DNA of 9,355 nt from Spirochaetales bacterium (lineage in GTDB: Bacteria; Spirochaetota; Spirochaetia; SZUA-6; DRHE01): the NCBI GenBank assembly GCA_011049745.1, contig DRHE01000364.1:1-9355 (forward strand). Direction: 5' to 3'. Each line of letters begins with the position of its first letter. Within the stretch, counting starts at the first letter, position 1. The notes under the pieces are model-generated. The model had not been told where the DNA came from. It ran no database searches and saw only the letters and a list, made by a program, of their open reading frames with translations. The translations under genes and the position numbers were made by a program. Below, piece by piece: positions 1 to 5,081 of this stretch.

Positions 1-474
1 CTTCACCTGATCGGTCATCTGCAGCGCAACAAGGCCAGGCTGGCCGCGGTTACCTTCAGTTGTGTGCAGTCAATCGATAAATTGGCAACAGCTTTGGCTT
101 TAGAGAAGCATCTTGGCAGTATGAGCACAGAGAAGAAGCTGGATATCCTTCTGGAAGTCAACACCTCCGGGGAGGAAAGCAAGTTCGGTATACATACAAA
201 AGAGGAGCTCTTTACACTGGTGGGGCAAATACAGGAGCAGACCAGGCTCAATATCCGCGGGCTGATGACAGTAGGCCCCTTGACCGGAGATAGGGATAAA
301 ATCCGCCGTGCCTTTGTTTGGCTGGCGGATCTATACCGTCAAACCGGAAAGCGTTGTCCCGGGTTGGCTCTGGATATTCTCTCCATGGGAATGTCCGGTG
401 ATTTTGAGATTGCGGTTGAAGAGGGTTCTTCAATGCTGCGCCTGGGAACGGCCCTTTTCGGTCAGAGGCATTGA
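1..474 (+). CDS. yggS: YggS/YlmE-family pyridoxal-phosphate homeostasis protein, 3' part (5' end outside window)
   Basis: The frame is open from base 1 to a TGA at 472-474, giving the last 157 residues of a protein that is usually about 220-240 aa. The family (YggS/YlmE/PROSC) binds PLP on a TIM-barrel fold like the alanine racemase N-terminal domain. It acts in the cytoplasm to buffer PLP and has no established catalytic activity. Family signatures visible here are HLIGHLQRNK at the left edge, VQSIDKLATA, LLEVNTSGEESKFG, GLMTVGPL, and the closing block LSMGMSGDFEIAVEEGSSML followed by RLGTALFG, which forms the phosphate-binding end of the barrel. The PLP-binding lysine lies upstream of the window, so it cannot be checked. 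The next gene starts 7 bp after the stop, so the two are probably cotranscribed. Family assignment is very secure. Confidence 0.95.
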   Translation, partial: LHLIGHLQRNKARLAAVTFSCVQSIDKLATALALEKHLGSMSTEKKLDILLEVNTSGEESKFGIHTKEELFTLVGQIQEQTRLNIRGLMTVGPLTGDRDKIRRAFVWLADLYRQTGKRCPGLALDILSMGMSGDFEIAVEEGSSMLRLGTALFGQRH

Positions 475-481
475 TCCGGAT

Positions 482-901
482 ATGTCAGTCAATCCGGCCA
501 GAATACCGGTAATCTCTCTGCTTTTAATTATATTTACCGGGACTCTGATTTTTTGTCAGGATACTGAGCCCGAAGAGTACCAGGAGGATGAATTTTCACC
601 TTTGCTTAAGGAGCTTCGGCGCGGAGAGATCATTATGTTTGGTTCCCTGCCTTTGAGCATCTTTCTGGCAATCGAGACTTACGAGATCTATCGCTATGTG
701 CAGCAAGATAGAGATCCGGATTATGCTCCCTGGCCATTCAGAAGGCATGGAGGCGTGCCCTTTTCCAGCCGGGAGTCAACGGGAATTTTTCTCTCTGCAT
801 TGGGGTTTTCTTTTTTAATTGCCGCAGCGGATTTTATTATAGGACGAGTTCAAGGTAGGGGTAATGACCGGAAATATTCAGAGCCTGAAGCAGGAGATTA
901 A
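482..901 (+). CDS. Small predicted membrane protein, unrecognised function (spirochaete-like)
   Basis: This 139-residue protein belongs to no family I can name with a function. The frame stays open further upstream, but the ATG at 482 is the natural start: it follows the yggS stop by 7 bp and begins a plausible signal or anchor sequence. Residues 8-25 are strongly hydrophobic after one Arg. An acidic stretch follows (about 27-38), then a second hydrophobic segment around 50-65 (MFGSLPLSIFLAIETYEIY), a polar loop with DYAPWPFRR at 80-88, and a third hydrophobic segment around 101-121. Cys25 lies at the end of the first segment, but Phe precedes it, so a standard lipobox is unlikely. The mix of FGSLPLSIF and YAPWPF reminds me of uncharacterised spirochaetal membrane proteins; that is recollection, not a search. 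The last 38 bases overlap the start of the pseudouridine synthase gene, which suggests coupled expression. Confidence 0.75.
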   Translation: MSVNPARIPVISLLLIIFTGTLIFCQDTEPEEYQEDEFSPLLKELRRGEIIMFGSLPLSIFLAIETYEIYRYVQQDRDPDYAPWPFRRHGGVPFSSRESTGIFLSALGFSFLIAAADFIIGRVQGRGNDRKYSEPEAGD

Positions 902-1775
902 GGAACTTGAGACTGCCGGACTGCGGATAGATCGCTACATTTCTGAAGAGCTCAAGCTTTTTTCCCGGAGCCAGGTAAGATCCCGGGTAGTGCAGATTGT
1001 ACTGAATGGCAAGCGGGTGAAGCTGGCTAAAAAGCTGAAGAATGGCGACTTGCTGGAGATATTCTATAATGATCCTCCTCCGGTGGAGTTGGAACCGGAA
1101 GCCATGGACCTGGATATACTCTTTGAAAACCAACATTGCCTGGTTATCAATAAACCCCGGGGGCTGGTGGTTCATCCGGGATGCGGCCACTCATCGGGAA
1201 CCCTGGTAAATGGGCTGCTCTATCATGTGAAAGATCTAAAGAAGGATTTCGCTGAAGAGGCGATCAGACCCGGTATTGTCCATCGGTTGGACCGGGATAC
1301 TTCAGGTGTGCTGGTTGCAGCGAAATCCAGAGAAGCTCAAGAATTTCTCTGCCGTCAATTCAGGGAGAGAAAAGTTAAGAAGCAGTACCTGGCAATAGTC
1401 AAGGGCACGCTCCCAGCTCCATCAGGACGTATTGATACGAGAATAACCAGAGATCCGCTGAACCGTAAGAGGTATACCTGTTCAATGTCCCGCGGCAAGA
1501 GAGCGGTAACTAAATACCGTGTGCTTAAAAATTTTGGCAGTTACTCCCTTGTTTCTCTGCGCCCCCTGACTGGCCGTACCCATCAACTTCGGGTCCATAT
1601 GCTATACCTTGACTGTCCGATTCTGGGGGATTCCCTTTACCATCCCGGATCCTCAAGCGATAGAGGATTGATGCTTCACGCCTATAGACTGCTTATAACC
1701 CTGCCGGGAGAGAAAAAGCCCGGAAAATTTCGTGCTCCTCTACCCCGGCGTTTTAAAGAGCTGTTAGTCGGTTAG
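864..1775 (+). CDS. rluD: RluD-type 23S rRNA pseudouridine synthase (RluA family)
   Basis: This 303-residue protein is a normal length for RluC/RluD. Residues about 19-75 form an S4 RNA-binding domain (LRIDRYISEE, then SRSQVRSRV and LNGKRVK). The RluA-type catalytic domain follows: INKPRGLVVHPG at 95-106, the catalytic block HRLDRDTSG at 140-148 with Asp143 as the expected nucleophile, and GRTHQLRVHM at 237-246. The enzyme converts specific uridines of 23S rRNA to pseudouridine. RluD in E. coli modifies helix 69, but sequence alone does not fix which RluA-type target this one uses. The ATG at 864 has a purine-rich ribosome site just upstream (AAGGTAGGGG, 853-862) and starts inside the preceding membrane-protein gene. 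There is no other sensible start before the S4 domain. The gene ends 4 bp into the convergent metallo-hydrolase gene. Confidence 0.95.
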   Translation: MTGNIQSLKQEIKELETAGLRIDRYISEELKLFSRSQVRSRVVQIVLNGKRVKLAKKLKNGDLLEIFYNDPPPVELEPEAMDLDILFENQHCLVINKPRGLVVHPGCGHSSGTLVNGLLYHVKDLKKDFAEEAIRPGIVHRLDRDTSGVLVAAKSREAQEFLCRQFRERKVKKQYLAIVKGTLPAPSGRIDTRITRDPLNRKRYTCSMSRGKRAVTKYRVLKNFGSYSLVSLRPLTGRTHQLRVHMLYLDCPILGDSLYHPGSSSDRGLMLHAYRLLITLPGEKKPGKFRAPLPRRFKELLVG

Positions 1776-2347
1776 CATTCCATCCTCTTTTCCTGCAGGC
1801 AGGGATTAAATTCGCGTTCAATAGCTATCCTGGATGGTGGGCCGTGGCCGGGAAAGATAAGGGTATCATCGTCCAGGGTCAGGAGTTTTTTTCTAATGGT
1901 AGAAATAAGAGTATCCTTTGCGTATCTGGGGTTTTTGCTAATAGAACCTGCTGTCAGGGTGTCGCCGGTAAAGAGGAATTGATTGAGCTTAAAGCATAAC
2001 GAATCATCAGAATGGCCTGGTGTTTCGATTATTTTAAAGAGGAATTCCCCTACAGGTTGCCGCTTTCCTTCTCTAACCTGTACCGCCGGAAAATCCTGGA
2101 TAAAGGGATTAAAGGCAAAAACCTGTGCATCATATATCTTGAGCAGGGTTTTCAGTCCTCTGGTATGGGAAGCGTGAGCGTGGGTTACCAGGACATAACG
2201 CACGTAGTAATTATTGTCCTCGATCAATCTTAATAAACCGGCGTCAAATATTCCCGGATCAATAAGAACGGCCGCGCCGCCCTGATCAGGACCGATCAGG
2301 TATGAATTTGAAAAATCCAAAAACGAGAAATGGGGGAATAATCTCAT
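1772..2347 (-). CDS. Metallo-beta-lactamase-fold hydrolase (glyoxalase II-like) with altered metal motif
   Basis: The 191-residue protein has the MBL-fold layout of small glyoxalase II-like hydrolases: NSYLIG near residue 14, LIDPG at 28-32, the metal motif THAHASH at 55-61, ETPGHSDDS at 108-116, FTGDTL at 126-131 and FPGHGP at 165-170. Likely ligands are His56, His58, His61, His112, Asp129 and His168. In the usual HxHxDH motif the fifth position is Asp, which helps bind the second metal. Here it is Ser60 (codon TCC), so the enzyme may be mononuclear, may use a different metal set, or may have lost classical hydrolase activity. The substrate is unknown. Its ATG overlaps the TGA of the pentapeptide gene as ATGA (2344-2347), so the two are probably translationally coupled. 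The stop overlaps the end of rluD. Confidence 0.9.
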   Translation of the reverse strand: MRLFPHFSFLDFSNSYLIGPDQGGAAVLIDPGIFDAGLLRLIEDNNYYVRYVLVTHAHASHTRGLKTLLKIYDAQVFAFNPFIQDFPAVQVREGKRQPVGEFLFKIIETPGHSDDSLCFKLNQFLFTGDTLTAGSISKNPRYAKDTLISTIRKKLLTLDDDTLIFPGHGPPSRIAIEREFNPCLQEKRMEC

Positions 2348-2937
2348 GCTTCGTTTTCCGTGAATATGGCTTCTTCCCTGTTGGAATAGTGAAAATCAGC
2401 ATTGTTGATCCGGGCGTATTGAAAGTGCACCCGCTTCAGATTACAGTCTCTAAACTGCGCCCCGGCAAGATCAGAGTTAATGAAGCGGCAACTATAGAGA
2501 TCGGAGCCGTTAAAAGTGGTATCTATACTGGCAACACCGGTGAAATTACAGCGCAACGTATCGGAGTCGGAAAAATCACAAAATTCTATTCGCGAGCCGG
2601 CAAAAACCACCCACTGCAGTTTACTCTGGTGGAAAGTAGAGTGGGAGATAAAGGCGCGATCCAGGAAGACGAGGTTCATTTTGCAGTTTGCTAGATTCAC
2701 CCCGGAAAAACGGCTTTTAGAAAAGTTGCTGTAGTTAATCTCCTTGCCTGAGAGGTCAATATCCTCCAGAATAACATCTGCCAGGTTAATATTATTAATG
2801 GTATTGCGGCTGACCAGATAGCGGCGCACTTCGACCAGGTACTCTTCCCGGTCTTCGAGATGGAAAAAACAATATTCACTCCGGAATACTGCCAGTCTGC
2901 TGCATCCTGGAGCTGTACAGGGCTCTGCTGAGAACAT
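2344..2937 (-). CDS. Pentapeptide-repeat protein with N-terminal putative zinc knuckle
   Basis: The protein has 197 residues. Residues 7-26 contain Cys7, Cys12, Cys23 and His26, a C-x4-C-x10-C-x2-H pattern that looks like a small zinc-binding knuckle. From about residue 49 to 187 the chain is built of tandem five-residue units of the A(D/N)LXX type, with Leu or Phe at the centre: INLAD, IDLSG, SNFSK, SRFSG, VNLAN, CDFSD, CNFTG, SDLYS, SDLAG, AQFRD and CNLKR. This implies a right-handed quadrilateral beta-helix. Such proteins act as binding scaffolds or DNA mimics, and the sequence does not tell the partner. No signal peptide is seen, so it is probably cytoplasmic. A candidate promoter puts transcription start at the ATG, and no Shine-Dalgarno is seen. 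The downstream partner is the MBL hydrolase. Confidence 0.9.
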   Translation of the reverse strand: MFSAEPCTAPGCSRLAVFRSEYCFFHLEDREEYLVEVRRYLVSRNTINNINLADVILEDIDLSGKEINYSNFSKSRFSGVNLANCKMNLVFLDRAFISHSTFHQSKLQWVVFAGSRIEFCDFSDSDTLRCNFTGVASIDTTFNGSDLYSCRFINSDLAGAQFRDCNLKRVHFQYARINNADFHYSNREEAIFTENEA

Positions 2938-2944
2938 GAATGTT

Positions 2945-2973
2945 AATCTATCCGGTTAGCGGTACTTTATCAA
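2945..2973 (-). promoter_or_regulatory. Candidate promoter for the pentapeptide/MBL operon
   Basis: On the minus strand, TTGATA (2973-2968) and TAGATT (2950-2945) are separated by exactly 17 bp. This is a good sigma-70-type match: 5 of 6 at the -35 and 4 of 6 at the -10. Only seven bases separate the -10 from the ATG at 2937, so the transcript would begin at or next to the start codon. The absence of a Shine-Dalgarno sequence agrees with a leaderless mRNA. No transcript data are available, so this remains a prediction. Confidence 0.5.
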
Positions 2974-2999
2974 GCACGTTGCACTCTTCGAGCACGTTG
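2973..2999. repeat. Direct repeat AGCACGTTG x2 between divergent promoters
   Basis: The nine-base word AGCACGTTG occurs at 2973-2981 and again at 2991-2999, with 18 bp from start to start. The first copy touches the -35 of the leftward promoter. The second overlaps the -35 of the rightward promoter. The position suggests an operator for a protein controlling both genes, but two short copies could also be chance. Confidence 0.4.
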
Positions 3000-3024
3000 T
3001 CTAAATTGGAGCATCTGTTATAGT
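2997..3024 (+). promoter_or_regulatory. Candidate promoter for the zinc-ribbon/murI unit
   Basis: TTGTCT (2997-3002) and TATAGT (3019-3024) are separated by 16 bp, a fair sigma-70-type pair. The ATG at 3034 lies nine bases after the -10, so transcription would start within about three bases of the start codon. No Shine-Dalgarno sequence precedes the ATG. Transcription from here probably also serves rsgA and mutS2, because no gap large enough for another promoter is seen downstream. Confidence 0.45.
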
Positions 3025-3033
3025 ATAGAGTCT

Positions 3034-3329
3034 ATGAGATATTGTCATTTTTGTGGAAATCCTCTTGAAGAGCGCCTGGAGGTCTTTCGCGCTACGCTCT
3101 GTACTTCCTGTAACAAGGATCTGCGGATTTGCAGGAACTGCCGCTTCTACAGCCCGGGCGCTCATTGGGATTGCCGGGAGTCAATCAGCGAACCGGTGTA
3201 TGAAAAAGAGAGAAGCAATTTCTGTGATTTCTTCAATTTCACTGAGTCTGTTCAGAAAAAACCCCTTGAAAAAAAACAGGGGAATAATGCCCGAAGGATT
3301 TTGACAACCTCTTTAATAATGGCATGTAA
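3034..3329 (+). other. Probable separate zinc-ribbon small protein gene, apparently frameshifted near its 3' end
   Basis: The first 89 codons encode a cysteine-rich protein with four CxxC-like pairs or single Cys (residues 4/7, 23/26, 33/36, 47, 64). They also carry the conserved core ICRNCRFYSPGAHWDCRE and KERSNFCDFF. I recognise this as a common small uncharacterised bacterial protein of about 100 aa that normally ends in a short helix such as ARxxFDxLF. Here the frame reads GNNARRI and then leaves that pattern. If the TTTT run at 3299-3302 had five T, it would continue IFDNLFNNGM and stop at TAA 3327-3329, overlapping the MurI ATG (3319) by 11 bp. The restored ending fits the family, which supports a deletion or a base-calling error. 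The function of the family is unknown; zinc binding is inferred from the cysteines. Confidence 0.6.
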
Positions 3330-4116
3330 ACCGGTTATTTTTTTTGACTCCGGCATAGGCGGGCTTCCCTATCTGGAGATGGCCCGGCAGAGAGTGGCCG
3401 GAGAGTTATTCATTTATCTGGCTGATCGGAAGCATTTCCCCTATGGTGTCAAAAGACCTTCAGAAGTATTGGCCGGAGTTATGGAAAGTATGGGGCTGGC
3501 CATCAGGCGTTTTGATCCCAGGGCAGTGGTAGTGGCCTGTAATACAGCTTCAGTTATCGCGCTCGCGCAATTGCGAAAGAGATACGATATACCATTTATC
3601 GGTGTGGTCCCGGCAGTGAAACCGGCGGCCCGTTCTTTACCCGCAGGAAGATTGGCAGTGCTGGCCACAGAACGGACCCTGGCTGATAATTACCTTGCAG
3701 ATCTTATCCGCAATTTTGCTGAAGGTTGTGAAGTTATTCGTTATCCCCTGGGAAAACTGGTTAACCTGGTGGAATATGATTATTTTTCAACCTCGGCCGC
3801 AGAAAAAAGAGCTATTGTTTCCAGGGAGATTGGTGATCTTAAAAATTCTGCTGTAAGCTCTGCGGTACTGGGTTGTACCCACTTCATACTGCTTGAGGAA
3901 GAGCTGAAAAGCGCAATGGGTGGTGGGGTAGATATCGTAGATTCCAGGGAAGGTGTAACCAGACAATTGATCAGGGTTTTGAAAGATAAGGGATCAGGTG
4001 AGGGATGTCCTGGTGGAAGGGATTGTTTCTATGTTACCGGAGAGGCGCCGGTAGAAGAGCGCTACCGTAAATTTGCCGGCAAATATGGGCTGGAATTTGC
4101 CGGTATTCTGAAATAA
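3034..4116 (+). CDS. murI: Glutamate racemase (MurI) joined in frame to an N-terminal cysteine-rich zinc-ribbon segment
   Basis: The open frame encodes 360 residues. Residues 96-360 are a full-length glutamate racemase of 265 aa, the usual MurI size. It has FFDSGIGG at 103-110, PYG at 136-138, ACNTAS at 168-173 with catalytic Cys169, and LGCTHF at 279-284 with catalytic Cys281. It interconverts L- and D-glutamate in the cytoplasm to supply D-glutamate for peptidoglycan. Residues 1-95 are not part of normal MurI. They carry Cys4, Cys7, Cys23, Cys26, Cys33, Cys36, Cys47 and Cys64, plus CRNCRFYSPGAHWDC and ERSNFCDFF, typical of a separate small zinc-ribbon protein. The native racemase start is probably the ATG at 3319, although no Shine-Dalgarno sequence is seen there. 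The fusion may reflect a one-base deletion at 3299-3302. rsgA follows 20 bp downstream. Confidence 0.9.
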   Translation: MRYCHFCGNPLEERLEVFRATLCTSCNKDLRICRNCRFYSPGAHWDCRESISEPVYEKERSNFCDFFNFTESVQKKPLEKKQGNNARRILTTSLIMACKPVIFFDSGIGGLPYLEMARQRVAGELFIYLADRKHFPYGVKRPSEVLAGVMESMGLAIRRFDPRAVVVACNTASVIALAQLRKRYDIPFIGVVPAVKPAARSLPAGRLAVLATERTLADNYLADLIRNFAEGCEVIRYPLGKLVNLVEYDYFSTSAAEKRAIVSREIGDLKNSAVSSAVLGCTHFILLEEELKSAMGGGVDIVDSREGVTRQLIRVLKDKGSGEGCPGGRDCFYVTGEAPVEERYRKFAGKYGLEFAGILK

Positions 4117-4136
4117 GGATACTTATCGGTTTATTG

Positions 4137-5081
4137 ATGCCAGAAATATCAGGTCAGGTGCTTTACGGAATAAACAACATATACACTGTGGCAGTAGCTG
4201 ATAAAAAGCTGCAGTGCCGGATAAAAGGTAAAGTCCTGAAAACAAAGAAACGGCAGTATAATCCAATTGCAGTCGGCGATTTGGTGGAAGTGGTGGCTGA
4301 TCCTTTTTCTCAAGGTAAGGGTTGGATAATCAGAAGGAAAGAGCGCAGCTCAAGTTTGGAAAGGTGGAATAAAAAGCGGCGGGCATGCCAGGTACTGGCT
4401 GCAAATGCGGAGCTCTTGATCTGTACAGCCTCGACCAGCAATCCGCCCTTTCGCCCCCGCTTTATCGACCGTCTGATTATTAGCGCTGAGATAGGCGGTC
4501 TTATTCCTGTTGTACTGCTTAACAAGTGTGATTTAGGTGTTGAACCGGTTGTCAGGGAGAGAGTTGAAGTATGGAAAAAAAACAGTTACAGGGTTATTAG
4601 CTGCTCAGCCCTTACAGGTAAGGGAATTAGTGATTTGGAAGAAGTGATCAATGGTAATACGGTAGTTTTTATCGGTCAATCCGGGGTCGGTAAATCCTCA
4701 ATATTAAATTCCCTGGAGCCTGAGCTTAAACTGAAGGTTGGGGAAATTTCGAGCAAGTATGACCGCGGGATTCATACCACCAATTTCGCTGTTATGATTT
4801 CTCTGAATAAGAACACACGTATTATCGACACTCCGGGTATACGTGAATTCGAGGTAAGCGGAATTACTCAAAGGGATCTTCATGGATTTTTCCCTGAATT
4901 TTCCCCGTGGAGTGCCGGGTGTGCCTACTCGAGCTGTCTGCATATTGATGAGCCCGGCTGTGCAGTGAAGCATGCTCTTGAAAGGGGAGATATACATCCG
5001 GATCGCTACAGAAGCTATGTGCGCCTTTTTAATGATTTAAGTGACTTTCAAAAAGGTTTTTATGGATCAGCATACAGTTAA
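4137..5081 (+). CDS. rsgA: Ribosome small-subunit-dependent GTPase RsgA (YjeQ/EngC)
   Basis: The 314-residue product has the three RsgA domains. An N-terminal OB fold (about 5-75) is followed by a circularly permuted GTPase with motif order G4-G5-G1-G2-G3: NKCD at 129-132, SAL at 157-159, GQSGVGKSS at 180-188, HTT at 213-215 and DTPG at 231-234. A C-terminal zinc site follows, with Cys262, Cys267, His269 and Cys275. RsgA is a late 30S assembly factor that checks the decoding centre and releases RbfA on GTP hydrolysis. The ATG at 4137 directly follows an in-frame TTG (4134), and either could be used. The only purine-rich site, TAAGGAT at 4114-4120, is rather far away, so translational coupling to murI is likely. 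Its 3' end overlaps mutS2 by 20 bp. No key motif is missing. Confidence 0.97.
   Translation: MPEISGQVLYGINNIYTVAVADKKLQCRIKGKVLKTKKRQYNPIAVGDLVEVVADPFSQGKGWIIRRKERSSSLERWNKKRRACQVLAANAELLICTASTSNPPFRPRFIDRLIISAEIGGLIPVVLLNKCDLGVEPVVRERVEVWKKNSYRVISCSALTGKGISDLEEVINGNTVVFIGQSGVGKSSILNSLEPELKLKVGEISSKYDRGIHTTNFAVMISLNKNTRIIDTPGIREFEVSGITQRDLHGFFPEFSPWSAGCAYSSCLHIDEPGCAVKHALERGDIHPDRYRSYVRLFNDLSDFQKGFYGSAYS

Noticed and set aside
1704..1730. Inverted repeat CCGGG/CCCGG followed by AAAATTT inside rluD as a terminator
   Set aside because: The stem is only five base pairs, sits inside the coding sequence and has no T-tract on the strand that would need it.
2302..2694. Plus-strand reading frame of 130 codons opposite the pentapeptide gene
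   Set aside because: It is antisense to a gene with clear repeats, its product has no recognisable domain, and it is explained as a shadow frame.
5041..5061. GTG at 5041 as the mutS2 start
   Set aside because: The ATG at 5062 has a well-placed AAAAAGG and begins the protein where MutS2 family members normally begin.
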